Positions 47,574 through 59,506 of a DNA stretch of 64,000 nucleotides are shown piece by piece; position 1 is the stretch's first letter, and every line of letters begins with the position of its first letter. The notes beneath the pieces are model-generated. The model was not told the origin of the DNA. It ran no database searches and saw only the letters and a list, made by a program, of their open reading frames with translations. Origin of the DNA: Paracamarosporium sp. OC-R06-R3 (taxonomy: Eukaryota; Ascomycota; Dothideomycetes; Pleosporales; Didymosphaeriaceae); contig JACVRA010000354.1 of NCBI GenBank assembly GCA_019828545.1, positions 1 through 64,000 of the forward strand, in the 5' to 3' direction. A program made the position numbers and the translations under genes.

Positions 47574-49194
47574 ATGGATTTGTATAAATACCGACAGCTC
47601 GAATATGCAGATGAAATCCGCATTCTCACCCTTACTATATCGGTGGTAACAGGTGAAGTTAGTTTTAGTCTAGAGCATGCACGTCTATCCGATGTCCAAG
47701 AGTTCGAAGCCCTGTCGTATTGCTGGGGGAGCGACTCAAAGGTCAAGCGCGTACTTTGTAACGGGAACGCGATGAATGTTACGCACAATCTATTCTCAGT
47801 CCTTCAGCATCTTGCACGACCAAATCAGAAACGGCGCCTTTGGGCTGATGCTATCTGCATCAATCAAGAAGATAACGAGGAAAAAAGCCAGCAGATACCC
47901 ATGATGGGGCAGATATACTCGACAGCACGCCAAACAGTAGTCTGGCTGGGAGACGATGACAATGGGAGGGAGGCTGCGATACGGCGTGCCAAGGAGATCC
48001 ATTCATCTCTCAAACAACAGCGTCTTTCCACCGTAGACGTACTCAAGTCCATTGCTCCTATCTTCAAGAACCAGTGGTTCCAACGGCTATGGGTGGTTCA
48101 AGAAGCGGTGCTAGCAAAGCAGGTAGTCTTTACGATTGGAAACAGCTCCATACCAATGGACGCACTTGCGGAAATCATCCGGGTTCTGCCAAATATCTGG
48201 GAGCATCAGGACTTATTCGACATCACCCCCGCTTTGAACCCCCTCTATATCGGGGAGATGCGCAAAAGAGAGCACAGAAGACAGGAGTCAAACGAGCTCC
48301 CGAACATCCTGGAACTCATCCGGAAGACGGAGCGATTCCAGGTGACGGAGTGGAAAGACCGCATCTACGGATTGTACGGACTCACCGGCGGCATCGATTT
48401 CCCCGTCAACTACAGCCATCTTTATACCCACAGCGAAATGTTTGTAGACTTCGCCACCTGGGGCGTTCGCAAGTTTCCTGATCTGGCCATCTTGTCGTAC
48501 GCCCGGGGTACCAGTGGAGAATGCAAGTGCGCAGGACCATCCTGGGCGCCATGTTACGACATGGAAGGCTTACCGCCGACTCTGCTGGAGATATCCCACT
48601 TTTCTGCATTTGCTGGTCGGCTCGACGGGGCGGCTGAGACGGATGATGGCCGCTGCCTCCGTATGACCGGCGCCTTCATCGACACAATCGCGCGCATCGA
48701 TGAGCGCATCTCTAACGCTGTGAGCCCCCAAGCATCGACGACGGTGCTTGCAGAAGAGCACAGACTTCGCGAAGTGCGCCACTCTCTCAGGGGAGAGGTA
48801 TAGGAAGTTTTGCGCCGCGTTGGTGCTGGCGTTGGACGTTCGGGATGGAAGAGCAACTGAGGAGTTCACCGATGCAGTGGATGGATACGTGAGAGATGTA
48901 CCCAGTCGAGGAGCGCGGCGAGTCAGCGACATGCTTACTAGGTGGCCTCGCCATCGTTGCTTCTGCACTACTACGGGTGGCCGGTTCGCGTGGGCTCCGC
49001 GACGGGAGTGGAATACCGGTGCGGAACCCGGGGATCGGGTTTGCATTTTTCAGGGCGGGCGTGTCCCGTACGTTGTCCGTCCGCGGGTGGATGGCATGTA
49101 CACTTTTGTCGGAGAGTGCTGGGTTCAAGGGCTCATGGAGGGCGAGGCTTTGAGGTTGCCTGGATTCACAATAGAAACAATCACCTTGGTGTAA
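47574..49194 (+). CDS. HET-domain (heterokaryon incompatibility) protein
   Basis: The three HET blocks are clear: EFEALSYCWGSD (43-54), LWADAICINQEDNEEKSQQ (89-107) with IYSTARQTVVWLGDD, and FQRLWVVQEAVLAKQVV. The C-terminal part ends in FVGECWVQGLMEGEALRLP, the usual HET-protein end. The two parts are in different frames: exon 1 47574-48719 and exon 2 48754-49194 join exactly through a GTGAGC...TTGCAG segment of 34 nt, giving 528 residues. That is very short for an intron, so a frameshift that breaks the gene is the alternative. HET proteins trigger cell death on allorecognition when paired with NLR or other partners. Its neighbour upstream is the large zinc-finger protein. Confidence 0.85.
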
Positions 49195-49878
49195 AGGGAT
49201 TATGTAGATTGGCACCAGCTAAATCAACTTACTGTGATGGTAATGCATACGCGTAGTGTGTCAAGAGACCTGTATTTATGTAACATAGGACTTGTCATAT
49301 GGCTCGTGAGATATATAGGTTTATGTGTTCGTAAAGGTCGCAGAGGACGATTTGGAAGCGCGATCATTCCGTCTCCCCCGCGGTTACTTCTAGACAAGCA
49401 TAGCTTGGAACTATCCAAGACCGACAATCTAGTAGATGACCTTGTAACATAGTTACGTATCTGTATAGTAAGTGAGCAACTGTATGCAGTGCCTTTTTCT
49501 CGTCATTGATCTTATGATTGATCCCTTTCAGACACGCGCTTTCCGTGCACTCGTCGACTGAGCCCTACCTACCCTGTCTCTACGTCTCGAAGACCTGCCA
49601 TATCCACCAAGTCACGAAGACAGGAAATGCTAACAGTAGCGTAGCAGCAACATAAAGCTGCCAGTGCGCACTCGCTGATATCGGCTTACTGAATATAGAT
49701 GACAGAATTGTTTCTGGCAGGAACAACGTTGTTGAGGTGGCAATAGTCCGCATGGCGGATCCATCTACTTTGACTTCATGGGCGATGGTCGTATGGTAGA
49801 CCTGTCTTGTTGGGTAACTAGATCGAAGACCTTGGATTTACAACGTGAGCATGTACTTGGGTGTACACCCAATAGCAC
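49195..49878. other. Intergenic between convergent genes
   Basis: 3' regions of the HET gene (+) and fibrillarin (-). No feature noticed. Confidence 0.5.
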
Positions 49879-50909
49879 CTAAGCACTACTCCGCTCGTAG
49901 ACACCGCAGACCATAGCGTGATCGCGCTCGAACGGCTCCAGAGTCAGCTGTTCCTTGGGTTTTATCCGCTCGGCCCTCAGCTTCTGGACCTCGCTGGCGA
50001 ACACGGCTTCCGGGGCGGCAGTTGAATCAATGCAGTTAGCCTTGATTGAGATCAGCACGCCGCCTCCATTCTTGAGGAAGAGGTTTGCGTTCAAGCCGAC
50101 GATTCGAGCCTGGTCTGGCTGCGCGACATCGCTGAAAATGCAATCCACGGATCCGACAAGCATGCGGTACTTCAATGGGTGACGGGCGTCCTCTGATACA
50201 CTAGTTAGCTAACGAACTTGAGGCACACATAACACAGAAAGGCTACCGTGGCTTACCAACAATGGGGATAACATTAGTACGATGCGTAGCCATGTTGATG
50301 AGATCCCTGCCCGACCGATGGGAGAACTCCACGGCATACACTACACCCTCCGGGCCAACGAGATCCGAAACGTGGGACACCGAGGTTCCTGACGCCGCAC
50401 CGAGATACAGGACCTTCGAGCCCGGCCGCATGTAGATGTTATCGAGGCCTCCAAGGATCCCCGCGGCAATCTTGCTGCGGAACGGATTCCAGACTCGGTA
50501 CTCGGTGCTGGCTTCGGTGGAGGGATCCGAGGAAATGGCGATGCGCTTTTCTCCGTAGACCGACTGTCCGGGCGTCGAGTTGCGCGTGACGAGCATGTCC
50601 TCCTTACCGCGAGCGACGAAGACGCCAGCATGGCGATGCGGCTCGACTACTACTTTCCTGGAACCTGTCAGCCACAATGCTGACTACAATGGTATGCAGA
50701 CAGGATTGGAACATACTGTCCGCCCTTCGGGCCTCCTCGAGTCGGCCTTGCTCCGCGCCCGCCGCCTGGTTTACCGCGTTGAGGCCCTCCAGCGCCTCTA
50801 CCTCTGGCAGCGAACCCGCCCCGACCGCCTCGTGAGCTTCCGCCCCGGGTACCGCCACCACGTCCTCCTCTTGCGCCTGCGAATCCCGTCCTCTGGGTGT
50901 GAATGCCAT
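49879..50909 (-). CDS. nop1: Fibrillarin, rRNA 2'-O-methyltransferase (apparent frameshift)
   Basis: Three exons (50717-50909, 50257-50657, 49879-50192). The methyltransferase part is unmistakable: [40 protein letters not shown] (SAM-binding), [31 protein letters not shown] and [14 protein letters not shown]. It methylates rRNA 2'-OH in box C/D snoRNPs in the nucleolus. The start MAFTPRGR is the usual fibrillarin start, but the Gly/Arg-rich GAR domain ([19 protein letters not shown]) lies one frame away. Exon 1 is 193 nt where 194 are needed, so one base is missing near 50885-50887, in a CCC run. No intron can explain it. With the base the protein would be about 302 residues. A sequencing error is most likely, because the gene is essential. 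Confidence 0.88.
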
Positions 50910-53348
50910 GTCAGTATTAGTAGGAGAATAGTTTCTAGTACGAATGCTCAACGTTCATTGAAAATTCTGGCTAGGAAAAAAAAAGTGGGACGGTGTTTGA
51001 CCGCGCTAGCTGTATTGTCTCATCCACATCTTGAATGCGATGGTAGTGGGGCGGATTGGCATGGCTGCGATGTATGCTAATTCACACTTACACGATGCCG
51101 ATAACTCAATTCGCTGCTTACTCTCTCTTATGGCCATGTAACTACTTTGGAATAGCAGTACAGTATGTATCAACGCGCTCGAAGCGAAAGGTTTAGATGT
51201 ACGACGAAGGCATACTTGGTTATCAAATTATGTTGCGGTAGTGTAGATGGGTTGGACGAAGCAAGCAAGGAGTGTTCATGTCGGGCATAGCGTAAGTAGT
51301 GCGTGGATTGACGCGTGACGGGTGTTACTTCAAGACTGGTACTCCAGTGTACTCGCTTCGCTCATACAGACGTATACACGACATGACTCGAGGACAGCTT
51401 GTCACCAACAACGACCACACCACACTTCGAACCCCAAGTACAATCAAAACACACAAGCGCATCTGGCATCGAAATAACCCTACCCACGCTCTTCCAGAAG
51501 CCTCGCAGAAGCCCTCGGCAGGACAAAGCCGAAGCGCGGGGACGCGTGACCGAGGCGATACAAACCCGGGGGCAGTATATACTACAGTGCAGCCGCTGCA
51601 TTTCCGAAATGAGGCACGCGGTTACGTTTCAGGAAGAGAGGGCATCTGTTACACAGCGGTGCAAACCCATAGCATAGCATAGCGTGGCAGAAATGGGATG
51701 CAAAGCGTGACTTGGAACCAACCTTGGAACTAGTAAATAAGTCTTTGTACATGCAGAGAACCCCATTGCTCCTTCGTATTATACTCTTCTTAATGGACTG
51801 CGATATACAATCTACGAGGTAAATAAGGAATACACATCACCAGCACATGACAAACGACGCGCCGTCCAGCAGCGCCCCAAACCAACACAGGCACCTGAAG
51901 CGATCTGACCAAGGCCACCCTACCAAGATCCACCCCAGGATCTGCGCATGTCCACATGGGAAGATATTACTTCGGGCGTCTGTGCAGGTAAGCGGCATGC
52001 AGCTACGGACGAAGGGGGGCGAAAGGCTGGCGCACGCGGGCAGAACAGCAAGGAGTTTGAAGCTCGCTTCGATGAACAAGTGGCCGACGACGCCCGGCGG
52101 GTGTGATTAATTTGTGCGGATTGCATCGAAATCTCACGGAGGCGCCGGTGTTTAAATTCAGCTTGCAACAGGCAGGTTCGTGGGATGGGATGGGTAGTAG
52201 CAGATATTTTGGCTAAACGTGGGCGTCACGTGGCGGGCTACGTACAATAACGTTTGACGATCGAGGTGGTGTTGGTTCATGAGCATCAGGGAGACTTGGA
52301 ACTGGACCTGAACCTGAACCTGAACCTGAACCTGAACCTGTTGCGGATGCAGTATCGCGCCCGACGGGCGTCTCGCCGCAGACTCTCGAATCAGAAAGAT
52401 ATGCTGTCCCGGTAGAGCGGATAGCTTTGCAGGAGACAAGGGGGTCGTCATTGGGTTGGAGCTGAGCTGAGATTCTTGCAGCGATTGACTTGCTATCGCC
52501 TCTCTTTCAGAGCATCACGGGGGCGAGGGCGGAGCTTGTTGATGGGCGATCGGCGCGGCGAGGCGAAACAGAGGCGGCGGGCGTGGTGGCAGGATATTGG
52601 AGTTGATGGGGTTCATATGCACAAGAGAGGGCCGCCAAGTGGGAGCAGCGGAGCCCCGCAAAGGCGCTGGTTCCCCCGCCAGGCGCGAACCCACGCCGGC
52701 GCGTGACGTGCACAGCGACGACGCAGTGTGGTGGGAGCGCAGCGGAGCGTTGCCCAACAAGCAGCAGCGCCAGAGGCCCTCGGATGGCCGTAGCCGTGCC
52801 GATCGCAGAGCTGCTCGTTGCTTTGTCGTGTCTGAATAATTCAGCGCGGTCGCGAATCTGCAGGGTGGACCATGTGGGGGGGGGAGTGCATCGATCACTG
52901 CGCGCCCTGTGGTTGCACTGTCCTCCGCCTTTCGCTGTTTCGCGAATCCTGCCGTGGCCATTACGAGGCCTCTGCAAGCCTCCTGGTGCCCTGTCCGTCC
53001 TGTCGAGTGCCCGCGGGACGTGGCGTCTGGTGCTACATCACTGCTGGTCATAGGCGTCCGTCTCACTCCAGACGAGCCGACGCTGTGTCCTCTCTGTCTC
53101 TCCTTCGCTCCAACTCGGCTTGCTCGTCGGCCGACCCTTCGCATCTGGCTCCAAATTGTGGGGAAACTTCCGATACTTCTCCGGGCGAACCGAACCGCAT
53201 CCGCTGCGCACGACCGCCGCATTCTGTGGGGGGGACGCTGACCACAAGCCCTGCAACCCTGCGATTGAGACCCCGAGACTGCGTGCCTGCATTCGATGTG
53301 AGAGGCGGCGTTGCTCCGCGGCACAGAGACGCAGCGCGCGTCAAGGAA
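50910..53348. other. Intergenic, 2.4 kb, leader of the Zn2Cys6 gene
   Basis: Promoters of fibrillarin and of the transcription factor. Long open frames at 52500-53350 exist on both strands, but they lack motifs and reflect G/C-rich composition. In-frame sequence upstream of 53349 (back to 52872) is treated as 5' leader. Confidence 0.45.
52306..52340. repeat. Hexanucleotide microsatellite (ACCTGA)n
   Basis: Nearly six perfect head-to-tail copies of ACCTGA in non-coding DNA. Confidence 0.95.
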
Positions 53349-56300
53349 ATGGGCGATTCCGGCACGACCGCGACGACGATGACGGCGCCGCATCATTCGC
53401 GATTCGAACACGACGAGTACGCCTCCATGGCCTCCTTCTCCGACTTCCCCATGGCCTTTGCCCAGAACCAAGCCTTCGCCAACGCCTACGACCGCTCCCA
53501 CCACCACCACCACCGGGGCAGCATCGTCGACATGGACGAGGGCAACGTGAGCGGCGGCAGCGCACACCCGCACCGCCTCAGCATTGGCAGCGCAGGACAC
53601 CTCACCCGCGACGGGAACCACACGAGCCCGGAAAGCGCGGTCGGCCTGGGCATGCTGCTCGGCGACACTATGGAGGACGGGACGCTGGCTATGAAGATGG
53701 AAGACGGTGTGCTGAGGGACGGCGTCGACGGCGCGCTGAAAGACAAGGACAGTGGCCAGGAGCCCCCGCCGTGGAGCGAGATGAAGACAAAGGCAGGCAA
53801 GGAGCGCAAACGGCTGCCGCTGGCGTGCATTGCGTGCAGACGAAAGAAGATCCGCTGTTCGGGCGAGAAGCCGGCGTGCAAACACTGCTTACGAAGCCGC
53901 ATCCCGTGTGTTTACAAGGTCACCACGCGGAAGGCCGCACCCAGGACCGACTACATGGCCATGCTGGACAAGCGGCTGCGGCGCATGGAGGACCGCGTCA
54001 TCAAGCTCATCCCCAAAGAAAGCCTCCCTTCTGTTGCCGGCGTCGGCCGCTCCGTCGTCAAGCCTGCGCTGCCGGGAGCCCCGCCCAAGACGCCCACCGC
54101 GAGCAAGAAGAGGGGCGCCGACGAGGCTTTTGGGAACGACCTGGACGAGTGGGCCAAATCAAAGTCGGCCAACCCGGACGTGTCAGGCTCAGCGTCGAGG
54201 ACCAAGGAGTCCGACGACACCAGCCTGCTCACCGAGGGCGCTGAGAGCTTGCCGCCCAAGGAACTCCAGGAGCATCTGGCCGAGATCTATTTCGACTACG
54301 TCTACGGACAGAGCTACCCACTTCTGCACAAGCCCAGCTTCATGCGAAGGCTCGCAAAGGGCGATGTACCGCCTGTGCTCATCTTAGCCATCTGCGCTAT
54401 ATCCGCACGCTTCTCGACACACCCGCAGTTACGATCCGAGCCTTGTTTCCTTCGTGGCGACAATTGGGGTGAGAAGGCGCGAGAGATAGCTCTCAAGCGC
54501 TACGATGCTCCCAACATCACCATTTTGATCGTCTACTTGCTGCTCGGCCTACACGAGTTCGGAACGTGTCAAGGCGGAAGAAGTTGGATGTTTGGCGGCA
54601 TGGCCCAAAGAATGGCCTATGCACTGCAACTGCACAAGGAGCTCGAGTACGACCCGAGTGTTCCTGAAGCAGACCGAAAGCCACTCAGTCTTACTGACCG
54701 CGAGATCCGGCGACGGACCATGTGGTCTTGTTTTCTGATGGACCGTTTCAACTCATCCGGTTCCGACCGACCGCTATTCGTCCACGAGCAATACATCGAG
54801 GTCCAGCTGCCTGTCAAAGAGCATCTTTACGTCCATGAAATACAAGCGCCAACCGAGAACCTGGAGGGCAACGTGCCGAATCCTGTCGCTCCCGACAGCG
54901 GTCAGCTAGCAGACCCCCGCGAGAACATGGGCGTCACAGCATACACCATCCGACTTGTGTGCATTTGGGGAAAGCTCGTCAAATACATGAACCTAGGTGG
55001 CAAAGAGCGCGAACCCGAGCCTATGTGGTCCCCCAAGTCCACCTTCCACAGCCTCAAGAGAGAGGCGAAGGAATTCAAAGAAGCATTGCCAGAGATGCTG
55101 GTCTACAGCCCCGAGAACCTGAAAAGCCATGCGATAGGTCGAACAGCAAACTCTTACCTCTACCTGCACATTCTCTATCAGCAAATCATACTTTTCTTGC
55201 ATCGATTTTCTCTTCCCTCGCGAGCCGGAAGTCGACCCCCGAAAGAAATGCCTCACGATTTCCTTACCGAGTCTGCACGTACTGCATTAGACGCCGCGAA
55301 CCAGATATCTATTCTTATCAACGAAGCCATGGACCACAACGTGGTCGCACCTTTCGCTGGCTATTCTGCTTTCTTTTCTTCCACCGTCCACGTACATGGA
55401 GTGTTCTCCAAGAACCCGAAGCTCGAAGCACAATCAAAGAAATACCTCGCATACAACGTTAAATACCTGAGCAAGATGAAGAAGTACTGGGGCATGTTCC
55501 ACTACATCGCGGAGAACCTAAAAGAATTATACCGCCAACACGCAGATGCGCAGCTCAGAGGGGCAAGTGCTCCTGGCGACAAGACCAAGGGTGTCATCTT
55601 CCAATACGGCGACTGGTTCGACAGGTACCCGCACGGCGTTTCAAAGACAGATTATGAGGACGCTGCCGAAACGAACTCTAATGAACCAGGCACTGATGCG
55701 GTACTGGGTCAGAAGAGCGACCTGCAGAGTGTAGAAGAATTCTTTGCCTCGCTGTCGCCACCAACCCGAGCCGAGACGCAACGCAAGCAAGCCCGCAAGA
55801 ACAAGTCAAAATCGGTCTCCAAAGCTGACGCAACCAACGCCAACCACGCCACCGCCGCGCAACAAGCGCAGCATCGCGCCCAACCGCTGCACCCAAACCA
55901 CCTCCACCAACAAATGGGCCAAATCAACATCAACCCACAAGAAGCCATCGACGCCTTCGATCCCACCTACTTCGCCCAAGCAAACGCCCAACAATACATG
56001 CAAGACTTCCCCCACGCACAGCACAACCTAGCTATGCTCAACACCTCCCCCACAACCATGATCCACCCAGGCCAACAAATGGACATGTCCCCCTTCCCAG
56101 ACCTCACTCCGCACGCGACCAACGCCTCCTTCTGGGGCCTCGACCACCCGGGCATAGGGGGAACAGACTTCTTCGACCCCGCCAGCGCAGGCTTCTTCCT
56201 CCCCTTCAACGTCGAGCCGCCCGTGCTTGGCCCCGACGACGGCGCCATATTCGGCGCCGAGGCGTTCAACTTCGGCCTTGGTGTTGGCGGCCCCGTGGAT

Positions 56301-56420
56301 CTAGGTGGCTTGAACGGCCATCATGCGCACGGGCACGCACATAGACGGAGCGTGGCGCATGGGAGGGGGCCAGCGACGGGGATGGAGCGGCTCGATGGGC
56401 TCGATGGGACGCCGCAATAA
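53349..56420 (+). CDS. Zn2Cys6 transcription factor with fungal-specific TF domain
   Basis: A single exon of 1023 residues from Met at 53349 (MGDSGTTATTM). The frame is open 159 codons further upstream, but that part is Cys/Arg-rich and unlike the protein. The zinc cluster is CIACRRKKIRCSGEKPAC..C..C with Cys160, 163, 170, 177, 180 and 187 (C-x2-C-x6-C-x6-C-x2-C-x6-C), followed by a basic linker and a predicted coiled coil (MLDKRLRRMEDRVIKLI). The fungal-specific transcription factor domain follows: LAEIYFDYVYGQSYPLLHKP, GGMAQRMAYALQLHKELEYD and REIRRRTMWSCFLMDRF. The C-terminal 250 residues are Gln/His/Asn/Pro-rich, probably activating. It acts in the nucleus as a dimeric DNA-binding regulator; target genes are not evident from the neighbourhood. 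Confidence 0.92.
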   Translation: MGDSGTTATTMTAPHHSRFEHDEYASMASFSDFPMAFAQNQAFANAYDRSHHHHHRGSIVDMDEGNVSGGSAHPHRLSIGSAGHLTRDGNHTSPESAVGLGMLLGDTMEDGTLAMKMEDGVLRDGVDGALKDKDSGQEPPPWSEMKTKAGKERKRLPLACIACRRKKIRCSGEKPACKHCLRSRIPCVYKVTTRKAAPRTDYMAMLDKRLRRMEDRVIKLIPKESLPSVAGVGRSVVKPALPGAPPKTPTASKKRGADEAFGNDLDEWAKSKSANPDVSGSASRTKESDDTSLLTEGAESLPPKELQEHLAEIYFDYVYGQSYPLLHKPSFMRRLAKGDVPPVLILAICAISARFSTHPQLRSEPCFLRGDNWGEKAREIALKRYDAPNITILIVYLLLGLHEFGTCQGGRSWMFGGMAQRMAYALQLHKELEYDPSVPEADRKPLSLTDREIRRRTMWSCFLMDRFNSSGSDRPLFVHEQYIEVQLPVKEHLYVHEIQAPTENLEGNVPNPVAPDSGQLADPRENMGVTAYTIRLVCIWGKLVKYMNLGGKEREPEPMWSPKSTFHSLKREAKEFKEALPEMLVYSPENLKSHAIGRTANSYLYLHILYQQIILFLHRFSLPSRAGSRPPKEMPHDFLTESARTALDAANQISILINEAMDHNVVAPFAGYSAFFSSTVHVHGVFSKNPKLEAQSKKYLAYNVKYLSKMKKYWGMFHYIAENLKELYRQHADAQLRGASAPGDKTKGVIFQYGDWFDRYPHGVSKTDYEDAAETNSNEPGTDAVLGQKSDLQSVEEFFASLSPPTRAETQRKQARKNKSKSVSKADATNANHATAAQQAQHRAQPLHPNHLHQQMGQININPQEAIDAFDPTYFAQANAQQYMQDFPHAQHNLAMLNTSPTTMIHPGQQMDMSPFPDLTPHATNASFWGLDHPGIGGTDFFDPASAGFFLPFNVEPPVLGPDDGAIFGAEAFNFGLGVGGPVDLGGLNGHHAHGHAHRRSVAHGRGPATGMERLDGLDGTPQ

Positions 56421-56600
56421 CACTGGCGGGGCACGGTGCTGTGCTCGCTTGATATGATTGCCATGATGAGATGATACGGTTTGGGTGCGTGGGTGGTTGG
56501 GTGTATGGGCTTTGAACGAAGTCTGAGATGCTGGAGGATTTGTCTGGGCGTTGGGGTTCTGTGCAAGCGGGTTTAGCGTGTATTGTATGTATGTGGGGAT

Positions 56601-56625
56601 TGGGCTGGGCTGGGCTGGGCTGGGT
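56601..56625. repeat. Pentanucleotide repeat (TGGGC)n
   Basis: About five head-to-tail copies of TGGGC, the last ending in T rather than C, downstream of the transcription factor gene. Confidence 0.9.
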
Positions 56626-56997
56626 CGGGATTGAGGTTGTTGTAGGCTGATATTATATTGATATTGATACCATTGCTATTCTTGTGTTTCTGACTCCTTT
56701 CTTCCGGGTGCTTTGTTTCTTGGATGGCGCTGGCCAGCGCGGTACGAAGATACCTTATGAACCAAAAACCGATGTTCCTATCGACCAGAGCATGGAGTAA
56801 CTATGTACACTCCAATACCCTTCCTTACCATGCATAAAAAGAATAAATATCATGTATGTAGTGTACCGTACCTACCAACTAGCCACCCCATTTCAAACTT
56901 TTGCCTTTCCTCTCGTACACGCCGGCGTATCTACAACCCACATAACCCCAATATCCCACACAAGTCCAAGACCTCTCAGCACACACTTTACCTTCTT

Positions 56998-57045
56998 CCA
57001 TGTCCATGTCCATATCCATATCCATATCCATATCCATATCTATCC
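56998..57045. repeat. Hexanucleotide microsatellite (CCATGT)2(CCATAT)6
   Basis: Eight contiguous hexamers; the open frames across it read as Met-Asp or Ile-Ser repeats and are artefacts. Confidence 0.95.
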
Positions 57046-59215
57046 ATTCACCCCTCTCCCTTCCACCAACCCAACAAACTAACCCACACACTTCTCAACC
57101 CTTCCTCGCTCACCCAGATCCGCCGCCCCTTCTCTACCCTCGCAAAAACCCGCTATATCTCTCCAACCCTCGACTCTTTCCGCAAACGGATATGATACTG
57201 AAGGGAAACTTCAAGACAGTGTACTTACCCCTCTATCTCTGCGCCGAACCAACATACCTTCTTCCCTCGTTTATATATCAGAGTATACCACACCGGATCC
57301 ATCGTTCGCTGCACGCGGGGCTCTTTTCGCTGTGTGGGTAGTACAAGACAGCACGCGATAGCTTCGAACTGAGCCGAGCGTCGAAATCGAAGCTGTGGCA
57401 CTGGAAGGACGTCGTGAGATCGTTTTCTATACAACGCGTTGGACATTGGGAAGGTATTCGTAGCTGATGGGCTTGGTTGGGCGGGCGGTTGGTAATTTAG
57501 ATTGAGACTGGGTGGGACTTTATGCCTTGGGTGGTTCTCCTAGCACTTAACGGCGTGGGAGGAGGTGTGGTATGTGTTTTTGTGAGGATGGCGTGAGTGT
57601 CGAGGGGGTCTCTTTGTGGAATTTGATGGTCGTGGATGTTGGGAGCGGGGTTGTGTAAGTTCTAGATGGTGTGCGTTAGGTTGAATGGTTGGAGGTCGGG
57701 GAATTGGAGTTGGAGGTGGAGTTGATAGAGTGCCGCGCGGGCTGGTTTCGGAATGCCATGCTTGTTCCGCTCGCATGTGGTGGGTGCTTTTCGGGTTTTG
57801 GTGGTGTGGTTATGAGGGTGTTTGATGAGCGATTGAGGCAGCGTACAGCAACGGCGAGGACGACGAGGACGGCGACGATCGGCGAGTAGCGAGCGTAGAG
57901 CTCTGAGGTTTATCGGCAGGATTTTGACGGCGACTTTGTGTAGATGGCTCATGAGTATCATAGTTAAGGCATCACACAGCAGCTGCAAGAGGAGCCGGCG
58001 TACCGTAGGGACTCCTATGGCGGCGAGCATATGCGAACGGTATAAGGGCGTCGGTATTGCTCAGGCATTTGAGATTATCTATTGAACATCTATCATACAG
58101 TTTTCTTCACATTGATTTTATCATCATGAAGTCTTTGGGGGCCGCAATCCGTCAAGGAAACGCTCTTGCCGTATGTGGAAGGAACGGTGGCATCTGCTTG
58201 CAACCACCCACCCACCCACCACGCACGCTCTGTTCACGAAGTTAAAGATTATTCTCGTAAAATAAGTCTTGACTTGATGTTTAGAGCGCTGATGCGGACA
58301 GTCATAGCCGCTGATGATGTTGCACTGATCCTTCAGCGCCACCAGGAGCAGGGCACTTCCACCACACACCCTCACTAGAGTGGGCTTTGATGCACAACTA
58401 CGAGGGCTTGAAGCTCATCAGGTGCTCTTTTACATCTGGGGTGAACATATTCATAGCATACCCTACAGCCTTGTGATGTCTCCATGACCGCAACGTCAGA
58501 CAGGCTTTCTGATCTGGGCGCTACACTGCATTATCAAAATTCGAATTCACCCTGAAATCTCAAGAACTTCTTCAAGCACACAGCTGGAACACGCCTGGTT
58601 CTACTATCGACATGATCTCGCGCTCTACTTCACCGTGGTAACAACGACGTAGAACTTACCCACTGCTACCGCTTTTGGCAAAAGTTGCCTACCTAGCTAC
58701 CGCATTAGGAGCAAAAGTTCTCAGAATTTCTGGTATCTTCCATTGAATCCTCGTGAAAATTGCGTCACCTGCCGTTTTGGGTATGATCACGCCTTCGAGT
58801 CCCTTCTTCACTTGGTCCCCAACCCGCTCTCTCACCTTCACCTAGGCCTGAACCTCAACTCTCACCGTCACGGGCTACTGCTGCCTAAGGACTCACCAGT
58901 CACGTTATCCCTTAAGCGAGGCCCTAGCGTGCCTGCTGTAGAAGTATATATAGAGCCCGCATCCCCAGTCCAGACCCTCTCTTCTTCTCTCCACTCTCTC
59001 TCCACAAACCTTTCGAGCTCTCAGCTCAGGTTCAAGTCACTTCAATCATGACATCATCTCTACTTCTCTTTGATGGTCTTATCTATCCATCATTCACTTC
59101 TTGGCTTTGACCATACCCTACCTGAGGTTGAGGTCTCTCTCACACTCACCTCACTCAACCCACCTTGAGCCACAACATCAGTCGACCTTCATCAACCTTG
59201 GTCAACATCCATCGT

Positions 59216-59330
59216 CGACCTTGATCAACATCCTTCATCAACCTTGATCAACATCCTTCATCAACCTTCATCGACATCCTTCATCGACCTTCATCGACAT
59301 CCTTCTTCGACCTTCATCGACATACTTCTT
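59216..59330. repeat. 23-bp minisatellite, five units
   Basis: Five contiguous 23-bp units of the form CGACCTTCATCGACATCCTTC plus two bases, with a few substitutions (CGA/CAA, TTCATC/TTGATC). Partial units lie on both sides. Confidence 0.9.
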
Positions 59331-59506
59331 CGACATCCTTTATCGGCTTTCATCATCGACAACCTTTGCGACAATCGACCTCGGCATGGTAAAGAGGAGG
59401 AACATGGTGAAGAGGAGGATCGCAATTCGGTATCGAAGCAGTGACTGTTTCGCCTCGCTGGCTTCATAGCCGCCGGTCATGGTGCACATCAGTTCCGACT
59501 GTCCAT

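Noticed and set aside
52306..52340. ACCTGA array as a telomere-like repeat
   Set aside because: It does not match TTAGGG-type telomeres and lies inside ordinary sequence.
52515..53885. 456-codon minus-strand frame over the transcription factor start
   Set aside because: It is the antisense of G/C-rich coding DNA; the plus-strand Zn2Cys6 cluster is clear.
56998..57045. Met-Asp and Ile-Ser repeat proteins across the hexamer microsatellite
   Set aside because: Simple-sequence artefact with no flanking coding signal.
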